From Clostridiales bacterium (GTDB lineage Bacteria; Bacillota; Clostridia; Christensenellales; JAISNN01), in contig JAISOS010000040.1 of the NCBI GenBank assembly GCA_031275485.1, forward strand, positions 1-44,379: DNA of 44,379 nucleotides. Direction: 5' to 3'. Position numbers and translations under genes: made by a program. This document shows positions 1-8,765 of the stretch, piece by piece. The notes below the pieces were generated by a model that searched no databases, was not told the DNA's origin, and saw only the letters and a program-made list of their open reading frames with translations. The number at the start of each line of letters is the position of its first letter. Position 1 is the stretch's first letter.

Positions 1-610
1 CCTCCCGTTTTCGTTGCGTTTTTTTGTTCTGAGTGATATAATTTTTTTGCGTAGCTTCTTTGCTATGCGGGATAACGTTGCCTGCTTGTGCCGTTTATGA
101 AAACGCGCCTGAACTTTCGGCGTAGATTTCCGCGAGCGAAGCGCGGAAACGCGTTTCGCAAGCCTCGTTTATGTCCCCCCCTTGTCCTCCGTTTGTCCTC
201 CTTGTATAAATGAGATTAAATATTTGTGAACAGTATAAAAGGGCAGAAAAGAGCTATTATTCATATAATAGCGTCAATTTCAATTCCTATAAGTGAATAT
301 AAAAGAGAAAAAGAGTTATCAAAAGAGAATAATTGTATTCTTGGAATTGAAGAGAGGCATAAAACTGACGATAAAACCTCTTGTTTTTTGCGTATAAATC
401 ATTTATAATAAAAGTGTAAAATTCGGAATCCGCATTCATAGACGCCGGCGTGTTTTTTATTCGTGGACGAACGAAACTGCGAGAGAGTCTTTTTGCGGCG
501 CGTTCCGTCGTTGCCTCGCAATGCGGAAACCGTAGATTTTTCGCCCGGTATTTTATTAGGACAAGTACAAGCCGGATTCGGATAAAAAACAAAAAAAGCG
601 GTAAAAAACT
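1..610. other. Intergenic region with one weak AT-rich ORF
   Basis: No convincing gene lies before the CDF transporter. An open frame at 226-408 (60 codons, GTG start, lysine- and glutamate-rich, AT-rich) has no recognisable family and no clear ribosome binding site, so I do not call it a gene, though it could be a remnant. The stretch from about 200 to 420 is clearly more AT-rich than its surroundings. A promoter candidate at 381-409 is listed separately. I looked for a yybP-ykoY manganese riboswitch before the CDF gene and did not see its conserved core. Confidence 0.4.
381..409 (+). promoter_or_regulatory. Candidate sigma-A promoter upstream of the CDF transporter
   Basis: TTGTTT at 381-386 and TATAAT at 404-409 are separated by 17 bp. 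Transcription from here would give a leader of about 195 nt before the start codon at 611. The -35 box is a partial match and the -10 box is perfect. Confidence 0.45.
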
Positions 611-1480
611 ATGAAAGAAAAATCGCGTATAAATGGTATGCTTCGCGTTGCGGCGGCGGGACTTTTGGTCAATCTGGTTTTAAGCGGCGTAAAGCTTTAT
701 ATCGGGCTGTCCGCGAACAGCATAAGCATTTTTTCCGACGCGGTTCATAATTTTTTGGACGCGCTTTGTTTCGGTATAATAATTTTCGGCTTTTGCGTTA
801 TGAAAAAGAAACCGACGGCGCGTCTGCCTTTCGGCTACGGAAGGGTTGAATATCTCGCGGGCTTTTTGACCTCCGTAACGGTTTTCCTCGCGGGAGTATG
901 GTTTTTGTATTCGGCTTTGGAGAGGCTTTTCTATCCGTTTTTGCTGGTTTTTTCCCGGCTGAATTTCTGGCTGATAGCGGCGAGCGCGGCGGTCAAACTG
1001 CTGACTGCGTTCTATTTCCGTTATAAAAACCGTGCTCTGCGCTCTGACGTTTTGCGTTCCGCGTCCGCCGACGGTTTTTTGGATTCCGGCATAACGCTTA
1101 TGACGCTTGTCGGCTTCGGGCTTTACAGATACGCGGCGCTGAGATTGGACGCCGCGATAGGCATAGTCATAAGCATAGTCATAATAGTTGAGGGCGCGAA
1201 ACTGCTGAAAGAAAGCGCGCGGATTCTGCTCGGCGGCTCTCCCGGCGCGGCGTTTACGGAAAGGGTAAGGCTCGCGGCGACGGAATACGGCGTAACGGAG
1301 ATAAAAAACGCGCGCCTTCACGACTACGGCGCAAATTGCAAGGAATTAATTTTGGAAACCGTATTTACAAACGCGCGAACCTGTGATATAATGGAAACGG
1401 AAAAAGCCGCGCGCGGGATTTCGGAAAGGCTTTCCGAAGAATTTGGAGCGGAAATAAATGTTTATATAGCGTTGCGGTAG
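611..1480 (+). CDS. Cation diffusion facilitator metal exporter, manganese-type motif
   Basis: This 289-residue protein belongs to the cation diffusion facilitator family of proton-coupled divalent metal exporters in the cytoplasmic membrane. The family signature SISIFSDAVHNFLD spans residues 37-50 in transmembrane helix 2, followed by further hydrophobic helices to about residue 195 and a cytoplasmic C-terminal domain of about 85 residues. The transport-site positions read D43-x3-N47 in helix 2 and D154-x3-D158 (ADGFLD) in helix 5. The DxxxD of helix 5, instead of the HxxxD of zinc exporters, is the pattern of the manganese-exporting group, so Mn(II) export is inferred. Length is normal. The ATG at 611 precedes the first helix by about ten residues, and no strong ribosome binding site is visible. 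It stands alone, with the phosphoesterase 125 bp downstream. Confidence 0.88.
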   Translation: MKEKSRINGMLRVAAAGLLVNLVLSGVKLYIGLSANSISIFSDAVHNFLDALCFGIIIFGFCVMKKKPTARLPFGYGRVEYLAGFLTSVTVFLAGVWFLYSALERLFYPFLLVFSRLNFWLIAASAAVKLLTAFYFRYKNRALRSDVLRSASADGFLDSGITLMTLVGFGLYRYAALRLDAAIGIVISIVIIVEGAKLLKESARILLGGSPGAAFTERVRLAATEYGVTEIKNARLHDYGANCKELILETVFTNARTCDIMETEKAARGISERLSEEFGAEINVYIALR

Positions 1481-1605
1481 GGCTTTGCGCGCGTATACGC
1501 GTATATATTATACCGTTTATGTTCTTTAAAAAGCGGCGTATGAAAATTATGATATAAAAAATTAAACTGCGCCTCTTCTTTGGCGTTGTGAAAAAGGGGG
1601 ATTTT

Positions 1606-2808
1606 ATGAAATTGAAAACGAGACGGCGTCTAAAAAAAGCGTGGAAAATCACTGCGACGGTATTAGGCTCGCTCCTTGTTGTCGGGCTTGTTTGCGGCAT
1701 AATAGACGCGGTGGGAAACGACGCGAATATGAAGCTTGCCAAGAGCTTGAAGCCCGTCGAAAAAGCCGTCGTAATCACGCCCGAAAGGGACGATGAAACG
1801 GGATACGCGACATTTACGACGGACGGGGAATTTAAGATTTTACAGCTGACGGACGTACATATCGGCGGCGGCTTTATGTCGTTGAAAAAGGACTCTATGG
1901 CGATTAACGCCGTGGCGGATCTCGTGCATTTCGAGAAACCCGATCTCGTAATCGTTACGGGCGATATGGTCTATCCCGTACCGTTTCAGTCCGGCACGGT
2001 GGACAACCTTAAAGCTACTAAGCTTTTTGCTACGGCGATGGAAAGTCTCGGCGTGTATTGGACGGTTTCGTTCGGCAATCACGACACGGAGGTTTACAGT
2101 CTTTACGACCGCAAAGCTATCTCCGATTTTTATTCCGGCGGTAACTTAAAATACTGTCTTTACGAGGCTGGACCCGAAAGCGTAGACGGCTACGGCAACC
2201 AAATAATCAACGTGCAAAATTCGCTGGGGGTAATAACGCAATCGCTTGTAATATTCGATTCGCACGCCTACGTCAAGGGCTTTTTCCGCGATTATGACAA
2301 CATACATCAAAATCAAATAGACTGGTACGCCGCCGAAATCGCGCGTCTCGACGGGATCAACCGCGGACGCGGCGCGGTCGAGCCGTTCAAATCTCTCGCG
2401 TTTTTCCATATTCCGCTAAGGGAGCAAAAGGACGCGTGGTTTGAATACGCGGACAACGGCATGCGAGATACCGCGAACGTTAAGTTCCGCTACGGTTTCG
2501 CGGGAGAGACGGGCGTCGTCGTCTACTGCGGAATAGGCGAGGATAATCTGTTCGAGACTATGCTCGCGCTTGGCAGTACGCAGGGCGTATTCACGGGGCA
2601 CGATCACCTCAATAATTTTTCCGTAGACTACAACGGCGGTTCCGGCGAGCGGACTATCCGCCTTACCTACGGAATGAGCATCGACTATCTCGCTTATCCC
2701 GGCATCTATAAAAAAGTCGCACAGCGCGGCGGCACCGTCATTCTCATCCAACCGAACGGCGAATTCTCCTGCTTCGGCCGCCGCCTGTTCGACCACGGCG
2801 TGCTTTAA
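1606..2808 (+). CDS. Membrane-anchored calcineurin-like metallophosphoesterase
   Basis: This 400-residue protein is a calcineurin-like phosphoesterase. Metal-binding motifs appear in order: TDVH (D83, H85), GDM (D120), GNHD (residues 157-160), a histidine in FFHIPL, and GHDH (residues 331-334). Near the N-terminus, after a basic stretch KTRRRLKK, a single hydrophobic segment (about residues 14-33) predicts a signal anchor with the catalytic domain outside the cell. The ATG at 1606 is chosen because AAAGGGGG lies six to ten bases before it; the in-frame GTG at 1588 would put that purine run inside the gene. The natural substrate, whether a phosphodiester, a nucleotide or a wall-related compound, cannot be read from sequence. 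A perfect 19-bp palindrome begins 24 bp after the stop. Confidence 0.86.
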   Translation: MKLKTRRRLKKAWKITATVLGSLLVVGLVCGIIDAVGNDANMKLAKSLKPVEKAVVITPERDDETGYATFTTDGEFKILQLTDVHIGGGFMSLKKDSMAINAVADLVHFEKPDLVIVTGDMVYPVPFQSGTVDNLKATKLFATAMESLGVYWTVSFGNHDTEVYSLYDRKAISDFYSGGNLKYCLYEAGPESVDGYGNQIINVQNSLGVITQSLVIFDSHAYVKGFFRDYDNIHQNQIDWYAAEIARLDGINRGRGAVEPFKSLAFFHIPLREQKDAWFEYADNGMRDTANVKFRYGFAGETGVVVYCGIGEDNLFETMLALGSTQGVFTGHDHLNNFSVDYNGGSGERTIRLTYGMSIDYLAYPGIYKKVAQRGGTVILIQPNGEFSCFGRRLFDHGVL

Positions 2809-2832
2809 TATTGCGAGGATTTTTTAAGGATT

Positions 2833-2895
2833 ACGCGGGGGAAGCCTTTTGTTTGCAAAAGGCTTCCCCCGCGTCTCTTATCCGAAAGGTTTTGA
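2833..2895 (-). repeat. Family-1 palindromic element, perfect 19-bp hairpin
   Basis: Arms at 2833-2851 and 2856-2874 are exact reverse complements with a 4-nt loop. The outer flank (CCGAAAGGTTTT) is a decayed version of the family flank. The hairpin lies beside the phosphoesterase stop codon and the flank points into the spacer. Confidence 0.85.
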
Positions 2896-3379
2896 TAAAA
2901 TTTATCGGATTTATAGGACTTATTTCTCAACCGACGTTTGATAGATTCGGCAAAGCGCGGCGATAGGTTTGGAAACGGGTCTGTCTATTACGGACGAGCG
3001 GGTACGGCGGCGCGGTTCGGGTTTTTCGGCGAGCGGGGAAATTAGCCGTTAAACTCTGAAAACCTTTCGGCAACTTCATTGATCTCGCGTTTATCGCCCG
3101 TTTATTTTTTTGCTTTATTTTGATTGCAAATTTTCCGAAAAAAGGCTATAATATTTAAAAGGCTAAGATAAATAAGGGATCGGCGGCGGTTATTTATATT
3201 TGCGGCGTTCGCTGTACGCGGGCTTTTGCCATATTCCGCGTAAAATTTAAACGCGGCGGTCGGTTTGGGCGGAATCGTTAAAATACGTTAAAGTTTTTTT
3301 GAAAATAGGCGCGTGAAAATCTTTTTTCCGCAAACTCTTGCCGCTACGGACGGTTTAAACGGCGCCGTAATAAAACGCT
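2896..3379. other. Spacer without recognisable gene
   Basis: About 480 bp between two family-1 elements. No coding signal or RNA gene was recognised. It contains A/T tracts and GCG-rich stretches of the kind seen in other spacers of this window. Confidence 0.4.
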
Positions 3380-3445
3380 TAAAGTTTTTTGGAAAGGGTG
3401 CGGGGGTGGGGAAACCTTTTGCGAACAAAAGGTTTCCCCGCCGCG
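3380..3445 (+). repeat. Family-1 palindromic element upstream of the aminotransferase
   Basis: The flank AAAGTTTTTTGGAAAGGG (3381-3398) is followed by a GC-rich step and arms GGGGAAACCTTTTG (3408-3421) and its complement (3426-3439) with a CGAA loop. The hairpin ends about 35 bp before the start codon at 3475. Confidence 0.88.
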
Positions 3446-3474
3446 TAAAGCTCTTTAATAAAAAAGGAAAACCT

Positions 3475-4662
3475 ATGAATTACAATTTCAGCGACAGAAT
3501 GAACGGTTTGCAGGCGAACGCGATAAGGGAGATTTTCAAATATCTTTCCGACCCGTCGATGATTTCCTTTGCGGGCGGGATGCCGAGCGGGGACGCGTTT
3601 CCCGTAGAGATTTTGCGCGGCATATGCGAGGAGCTTTTTAAGGATAAGGACGGCATTCGCGGTATACTGCAATACGGCTCTACGGAGGGCTATGCGCCGC
3701 TTCGGGAGAGCGCGGCGGAGTTTGTAAAGAGAGTGGGGATAGCGGACGCTAGGGTCGAAAACACGCTGATAATTACGGGCGGTCAGCAGGGTATAGATCT
3801 CGCCTGCAAAATTTTTCTGAACAAGGGCGACTGCGTTCTGGTCGAGGATCCGACATATATCGCCGTATTGCATATACTGAAAACCTACGAGGCGAAAGCT
3901 TACGGCGTAAGGTCTGGACGCGACGGTATAGACACGGACGATTTGGAAGAAAAAATCAAAAAATACCGTCCGAAATTTATATATCTTGTGCCTACGTTCG
4001 GGAATCCGACGGGCAAGACCTATCCGATTGAAAAGCGCAAAAAAATTCTCGATACCGCTGTAAAGCACGGCGTAGTCGTATTCGAGGACGATCCGTACTC
4101 GCATTTGCGTTTTGGCGGTGACGCCGTGCCGTCTATTAAGAGTCTCGACTCGACGGGCGCCGTGATTTACAATACGAGCTTCAGCAAGATAATTTCGCCC
4201 GGCTTGCGTTGCGGCGCGTGCATAGCGGACGGGGAAATAATCTCCAAAATGACACTTTGCAAACAGGCGACGGACGTGCACACTCCGACGCTTTCGCAGG
4301 CGATAGCGGACGCGTTCCTGAGGGGCGGCTTTCTCGACGGACATTTAGAGAAAATTCTGCCCGTTTACCTCGGCAAAAAAAAGCTGATGCGGGCGGCGAT
4401 AGAAAAATATATGCCCGCCGATTTCAAATGTACGGACCCGAACGGCGGATTATTCATATTCGGCGAATTCGGGAGCGGGATCAACACGGCGGATTATTTT
4501 ATGAAAGCGTTGAAAAATAAGGTCGCATACGTGAACGGCGCGGACTTTTTCGCGGCGGGCGACGTATTTAGCACCGTTCGCCTTAATTTCAGCAACGGTT
4601 CCGGCGCGCAAATCGAAAGCGGAATAAAAGTCTTGGGTAAAATATTTAAGGGCGAAATATAA
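3475..4662 (+). CDS. PLP-dependent aminotransferase, 2-aminoadipate/MocR-like class I
   Basis: This 395-residue fold-type I aminotransferase resembles the LysN/2-aminoadipate and MocR-related group but has no DNA-binding domain. Visible motifs are FAGGMPSGDAFP near residue 30, GGQQGIDLA in the cofactor phosphate region, PTFGNPTG (substrate carboxylate and PLP contacts), EDDPY, and SFSKIISPGLRCG, whose lysine should form the Schiff base. It probably transfers amino groups between a hydrophobic or dicarboxylic amino acid and 2-oxoglutarate in the cytoplasm; the exact substrate is not determinable. The frame stays open upstream to 3313, but that part translates the palindromic repeat, so the ATG at 3475, with AAAAGGAAAA just before it, is the supported start. 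tyrS follows after 343 bp. Confidence 0.87.
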   Translation: MNYNFSDRMNGLQANAIREIFKYLSDPSMISFAGGMPSGDAFPVEILRGICEELFKDKDGIRGILQYGSTEGYAPLRESAAEFVKRVGIADARVENTLIITGGQQGIDLACKIFLNKGDCVLVEDPTYIAVLHILKTYEAKAYGVRSGRDGIDTDDLEEKIKKYRPKFIYLVPTFGNPTGKTYPIEKRKKILDTAVKHGVVVFEDDPYSHLRFGGDAVPSIKSLDSTGAVIYNTSFSKIISPGLRCGACIADGEIISKMTLCKQATDVHTPTLSQAIADAFLRGGFLDGHLEKILPVYLGKKKLMRAAIEKYMPADFKCTDPNGGLFIFGEFGSGINTADYFMKALKNKVAYVNGADFFAAGDVFSTVRLNFSNGSGAQIESGIKVLGKIFKGEI

Positions 4663-4693
4663 GGCTTACGCGAGAGGAATCTTTATTTTGCGT

Positions 4694-4835
4694 CAAGGCT
4701 TACGCGGCGGAAACCTTTTGCGGACTTATCGGACGATAGGCAAAGTATTCGTTGCGGCGGAAACGCGTCTTTATTACGTATGTTCCGACAAAAAAGTCTC
4801 GCCGTAGCTTTAAGTTGCGCCCGCATTTTTTTGCT
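4694..4835 (-). repeat. Expanded family-1 variant with inserted loop
   Basis: The left arm GCGGAAACCTTTTGCGGACT (4712-4731 region) and a right arm near AAAAAGTCTCGCCG are separated by about 75 bp instead of 4. The same expanded organisation, with shared blocks such as CTTATCGG and GTCTCGCCG, recurs after spoIIIAA at 22.75 kb, so this is a recognisable subtype. Confidence 0.55.
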
Positions 4836-4902
4836 TTTACATTCGCTTGTCAAATAAATTGTTAACGCGCGTTTTGCTTGAATGACGGTCATAAAAACAC
4901 AT

Positions 4903-4966
4903 TTAAGTTTTTTGGAAAGGTGCGCGGGGGGAAGAACTTTTATAAACAAAAAGTTTTTCCCCGCGA
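4903..4966 (+). repeat. Family-1 palindromic element upstream of tyrS
   Basis: AAGTTTTTTGGAAAGG at 4905-4920, then a GC step and an imperfect hairpin ending in CCCCGCG at about 4965, some 40 bp before the tyrS start codon. The stem has several mismatches compared with the copies at 2833 and 30634. Confidence 0.82.
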
Positions 4967-5005
4967 AAAAAAGTAAAAAAAACGGTAAAGGGAGAACGGA
5001 ATTTA

Positions 5006-6211
5006 ATGAACGTTATGGACACGCTGAGGGCGCGCGGATTTATAAAGCAGACGGTGTACGGAGATGATTTATACAAGCTTCTCGGCGAAGAATCCGTGAG
5101 CTTTTATATCGGCTACGACCCGACTGCGGACAGCCTGCACGTGGGGCATTATTTGACGCTTATGGCGGCGGGTTTTATGCAACGCGCGGGGCATAAACCG
5201 ATCATACTGATAGGCGGCGCGACGGCTATGGTGGGCGATCCGTCTGGCAGAACCGATATGCGCGGTATGCTGGCGAGGGAAGAACTTGAAAAAAATGTCG
5301 AACGCTTCAAAAAGCAGATGGAAAAATTCATTTCTTTCGAGGGCGAAAACGCCGCCGTAATCGTCAACAACGCCGATTGGCTTTTAAAACTGAATTTTAT
5401 GGATTTCATAAGAGATATAGGCGCGGAATTTTCCGTCAACAAAATGTTAGCCGCCGAATGCTTCAAGTCGAGAATGGAAAAGGGTCTGACGTTTTTGGAA
5501 TTTTCGTATATGTTGCTACAAAGCTACGATTTTTTCGAGCTGTTCGGGAAGTATAATTGCGTACTGCAATGCGGCGGCGACGATCAATGGTCTAATATGC
5601 TTTTCGGCGCAGATTTGATAAGAAAAAAACTGAGGAAGGACGCTTACGTTATGACCTTCGAGCTTTTGACCGCCTCCGACGGCAAAAAAATGGGCAAGAC
5701 GATGAAAGGCGCTCTCTGGTTAGACGCCGAAAAAACCGCTCCTTACGAGTTCTATCAGTATTGGCGCAACGTAGAAGACGCGAGCGTCGAAAAATGCATG
5801 AAGCTTTTGACTTTTATGGAACTCGAACGTATCGCGGAATTGACGAAATTTAAGGACGAGCGCATAAACGAGGCGAAAAAGACGCTAGCGTATGAGATAA
5901 CGAAGCTCATACACGGCGAGGAAGCGGCGCTTGACGCCGAAAAACAGGCTCTGGCGGCTTTTTCAAACGACGTCGACAATATGCCCGAGAAGTGTGTTCC
6001 TGGCGGTACGCTCAAAATTACGGACATATTATTCGCCGCTGGACTCGCGCCGTCCAAGGGCGAGGCGAGACGGCTTGTAGAAGGCGGCGGCGTCAGGGTT
6101 AACGATATAAAAATCGACGACGCGAATTACGCCGTAAGCGAGGCTCTTTTGGCGGAGGGTTTTATTCTGCATAAGGGCAAGAAGACGCATATAAGGGTCA
6201 AGGCGGAATAG
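5006..6211 (+). CDS. tyrS: Tyrosyl-tRNA synthetase
   Basis: This class Ic aminoacyl-tRNA synthetase (401 residues, normal length for TyrS1) charges tRNA-Tyr. The ATP-binding HIGH-type motif is HVGH at residues 45-48, after GYDPTADSL. The KMSKS loop reads KMGKT near residue 228. A C-terminal S4-like RNA-binding domain starts near residue 340 (AGLAPSKGEARRLV). The ATG at 5006 follows AAAGGGAGA. I looked for a T-box leader, which often regulates tyrS in this phylum, in the 343-bp upstream spacer and found neither the conserved T-box sequence nor a terminator helix; the spacer holds two palindromic elements. Neighbours are unrelated metabolic genes on the same strand. Confidence 0.96.
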   Translation: MNVMDTLRARGFIKQTVYGDDLYKLLGEESVSFYIGYDPTADSLHVGHYLTLMAAGFMQRAGHKPIILIGGATAMVGDPSGRTDMRGMLAREELEKNVERFKKQMEKFISFEGENAAVIVNNADWLLKLNFMDFIRDIGAEFSVNKMLAAECFKSRMEKGLTFLEFSYMLLQSYDFFELFGKYNCVLQCGGDDQWSNMLFGADLIRKKLRKDAYVMTFELLTASDGKKMGKTMKGALWLDAEKTAPYEFYQYWRNVEDASVEKCMKLLTFMELERIAELTKFKDERINEAKKTLAYEITKLIHGEEAALDAEKQALAAFSNDVDNMPEKCVPGGTLKITDILFAAGLAPSKGEARRLVEGGGVRVNDIKIDDANYAVSEALLAEGFILHKGKKTHIRVKAE

Positions 6212-6638
6212 ATACGGAGTTAATATTCCGACTAAACCGCGAGCGGGGAGCTTTTGAAGAAGGCTTTACTCCGCGCGGGGATAAAAAGGCGCGCATAAAA
6301 GGTCGAGGCGGAATAGATGCGGTATAAATATTGCGGAAATCTGTGCGCGTAAATCGATAGCGCGCGTTTTCGCGTATCTTTCGCGGCTTTTCTTATGCTT
6401 TTTGACGCATACGTAAGCGAAAAAACGGCGTGTAAAAATGCGGAAACGCATATAAAAATAGAAAAACGACGCTACGCGCCGTTAAAAAATGCGCTTAATT
6501 TTTTCAGAAAAAACGCGTATCAAAGCGAAGAGAACCGCGCTGTTGCGCGCTTGCGGTAAACCGTAAAAACGGCGGTTGCGCGGCTGCGGAAAAGCGCGCG
6601 AAACGCGCCTTAAAAACGCGCGTATAAGAAAACCGAAA
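6212..6638. other. Spacer with a decayed palindromic element
   Basis: A weak family-1 remnant lies at 6241-6282 (GCGGGGAGCTTTT, then AAGGCTTTACTCCGCG). The rest is A-rich and GCG-rich sequence without a recognisable gene. The reading frame upstream of the YigZ gene is open but arginine-rich and lacks a plausible start. Confidence 0.4.
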
Positions 6639-7256
6639 ATGAAAAATTATTTCAGCATAGAAAAGAAGACGGTTACGGAAACCGTAATCAAAAAATCGGT
6701 TTTTATAGCGGCGGCGGCGCCGATAAAGAACGCGGAGGACGCGGAGCTTTTTATAGACGCGGTACGGCGCGAACACCGCGGCGCGGCGCATAACTGTTAC
6801 GCCTATATCGTCGGCGAAAACGAGATGCGCTTTTCGGACGACGGCGAGCCGCAGGGGACGGCGGGGACGCCTATGCTTACCGTTCTGAAAAAGAAAGGTT
6901 TGGAAAAAATTGCCGTCGTCGTAACCAGATATTTCGGCGGGATAAAATTGGGTGCGCCGGGGCTGATTTCGGCATACGCGGTCGCGGTTCTGAATTGCAT
7001 CGAAGCGGCTGGCATAAAAAAATACGTACCTTTCCGCTCCGCAAGGCTACGTTTCGGTTACGCGGCGATAAGGATCGTCGACGGTGTGCTTAAAGGCTTT
7101 TCCGCCGTTATGGAAAACGCCGAGTACGGCGAGGATATACGCTATGAAACCGCCGTCGAGAACGAAAAATACGGGGCGTTCGTGAACGCGTTGAAAGAAC
7201 GCGCGGGCGGCGCCGTCGAAATAGAACACGGTTCCGTGAAACCGCGCGCAATTTGA
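6639..7256 (+). CDS. YigZ/IMPACT family protein
   Basis: This 205-residue protein has the full UPF0029/IMPACT N-terminal signature: RREHRGAAHNCYAY (residues 43-56), FSDDGEPQGTAGTPML (65-80) and VTRYFGGIKLGAPGL (95-109), followed by the usual small C-terminal domain. Family members are linked to translation regulation and binding of ribosomes or tRNA, but the bacterial function remains poorly defined. The start ATG at 6639 gives the normal family length; upstream in-frame codons are arginine-rich and add nothing conserved. It lies 111 bp before ilvE. The third glycine of the family motif GLGGL is altered here (GAPGL), a mild variation. Confidence 0.88.
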   Translation: MKNYFSIEKKTVTETVIKKSVFIAAAAPIKNAEDAELFIDAVRREHRGAAHNCYAYIVGENEMRFSDDGEPQGTAGTPMLTVLKKKGLEKIAVVVTRYFGGIKLGAPGLISAYAVAVLNCIEAAGIKKYVPFRSARLRFGYAAIRIVDGVLKGFSAVMENAEYGEDIRYETAVENEKYGAFVNALKERAGGAVEIEHGSVKPRAI

Positions 7257-7284
7257 GAGAGCGATAGGGAGAGGCGGGCTTATA

Positions 7285-7332
7285 TGGGCGAAACCTTTTC
7301 CCGGAATAAAAGGGTCCCCCCCCCGCATAAAA
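7285..7332 (+). repeat. Decayed family-1 element upstream of ilvE
   Basis: GGGCGAAACCTTTTCCCGG and AAAAGGGTCCCCCCCCCGC resemble the two arms but with many mismatches and a run of nine to ten C. It sits about 35 bp before the ilvE start. Confidence 0.55.
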
Positions 7333-7367
7333 TCGGTTCGCAAAAACAAAAGGAGAATAATATCATA

Positions 7368-8420
7368 ATGGAAATCAATTTGACGAAAAATAAAAAGGTC
7401 AAGCCGGACTTCGGGAATTTGGGCTTCGGCAAATATATGAGCGACCACATGCTCATAGCGGACTATGCGGACGGAGCGTGGGGCGAGCCGAAAATCGTGC
7501 CGTACGCGCCGTTCGCGATCGATCCCGCTTCTCAGATTCTGCATTACGGGCAGGGTATTTTCGAGGGAATGAAGGCGTACAAATCCAAAAACGGCGGTAT
7601 AACGCTTTTCAGACCGCGCGATAATTTTTTGAGAATGAATAAGAGCGCGGAGCGGCTTTGTATGCCGAAAATAGACGTCGATAAGACCTTGGACTCGCTG
7701 TATGAATTGGTTCGCGCGGAAAAGGACTGGATTCCCGACGCTGACGGCACTTCGCTTTACATACGGCCGGCTATGTTTTGTTCCGACGTGTATTTGGGGG
7801 TAAAGACGGGCGCGCATTACAGATTTTTCATTATAACCTGTCCGGTCGGCGCGTATTACGCGAACGGTTTGGAGCCGACGAAAATATTTATAGAAGACTT
7901 TTACACGCGGTCAAGCATAGGAGGCACGGGCGAGGCGAAATGTATGGGCAACTACGCCGCCAGCCTTATCGGACAGGAAAAGGCGCGCGAATTGGGCTTC
8001 GATCAGGCGCTTTGGCTTGACGCCAAGGACAAAAAATACGTCGAAGAAGTCGGCTCGATGAATATATTTTTCGTGATAGACGGCGTCGTCGTTACGCCCG
8101 CGCTCTCGGGCAGTATACTCGCGGGCATAACGCGCGACAGCGCGCTTGGACTGCTTAGGAAAAACGGCTATAAGACGGAGGAGCGTAAAATCTCCGTGGA
8201 CGAGCTTTTGACCGCGCAGGAGAGCGGCAGACTGAACGAGGCGTTCGGCACGGGTACGGCGGCGGTCGTCTCGCCGGTAGGCGAGATTGTGTTCAAGGGA
8301 AAAAGCTACCTTATTAACGGCGGCAAAATGGGAAAAATTTCCGGATTTCTCTACGACACGCTTACGGGTATACAGACGGGCGCGATAAAGGACGATTACG
8401 GCTGGACGGTAAGGCTGTAA
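7368..8420 (+). CDS. ilvE: Branched-chain amino acid aminotransferase
   Basis: This 350-residue fold-type IV PLP enzyme interconverts leucine, isoleucine and valine with their 2-oxo acids. Motifs are HYGQGIFEGMKAY (residues 59-71), GEAKCMGNYAASL with PLP lysine at about K191, EEVGSMN near 226-232 and GTGTAAVVSPVGE. The length and the GNYAASL signature match the type II bacterial and eukaryotic BCAT group. The ATG at 7368 is preceded by AAAAGGAGAATAATATCATA; an upstream in-frame ATG at 7284 lies within a decayed palindromic element and is rejected. No other ilv or leu gene is in the window, so the pathway context is missing. Confidence 0.95.
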   Translation: MEINLTKNKKVKPDFGNLGFGKYMSDHMLIADYADGAWGEPKIVPYAPFAIDPASQILHYGQGIFEGMKAYKSKNGGITLFRPRDNFLRMNKSAERLCMPKIDVDKTLDSLYELVRAEKDWIPDADGTSLYIRPAMFCSDVYLGVKTGAHYRFFIITCPVGAYYANGLEPTKIFIEDFYTRSSIGGTGEAKCMGNYAASLIGQEKARELGFDQALWLDAKDKKYVEEVGSMNIFFVIDGVVVTPALSGSILAGITRDSALGLLRKNGYKTEERKISVDELLTAQESGRLNEAFGTGTAAVVSPVGEIVFKGKSYLINGGKMGKISGFLYDTLTGIQTGAIKDDYGWTVRL

Positions 8421-8765
8421 AAACATATACGCGCGCGGCATAAAAAGCGAAGCTTAATAAGGCGAAAAGCGTTTAGCCCGCCCGCGGAAAAAGCGACGGT
8501 ATAGCGTGGAAAAAAACGCGGGTCTATACCGTAAAGACGAGAGTATAATAAGGCGGAAAAACGCATATTCGCCGCGGCATAGAAGTCGGCGTAATAAGGC
8601 GAAAGCGCGGTTTTTTGCCGTGGAAACGAGCGTGAAATAAGACGAAAAACGCGCGTCCGCAACGCAAAAAAACGGCGGAAAGATAATGCGGAAATTAAGA
8701 TAAAAAATGAAACGGAAATATATAAAAACAATAAAAATCAACGCGCTTTGCAAAACGGAGAATAT
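8421..8765. other. Spacer with degenerate short repeats
   Basis: About 345 bp of A-rich sequence in which variants of AATAAGGCGAAAA recur at roughly 8455, 8547, 8595 and 8636, and variants of GGAAAAACGCG recur between them. No coding signal was seen. It has no family-1 hairpin. Confidence 0.45.

Noticed and set aside
226-408. Small AT-rich ORF of 60 codons
   Set aside because: GTG start without a clear ribosome site and no recognisable family; kept only as a note in the intergenic entry.
410-610. yybP-ykoY manganese riboswitch before the CDF gene
   Set aside because: None of the conserved core segments could be found in the leader.
680-1321. Long antisense ORFs over many genes (for example over the CDF gene and pgk)
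   Set aside because: They are shadows caused by codon bias, arginine- or serine-rich, without start signals or families.
2833-2874. Family-1 hairpins as ordinary intrinsic terminators
   Set aside because: The stems are strong, but no T tract follows on either strand; the downstream sequence is CGCCCCTTTCC, and many copies lie in 5' leaders.
3475-4662. MocR-type transcription factor
   Set aside because: Only the aminotransferase domain is present; there is no winged-helix DNA-binding domain before it.
4663-5005. T-box leader upstream of tyrS
   Set aside because: The conserved T-box sequence and terminator helix are absent; the spacer is filled by palindromic elements.
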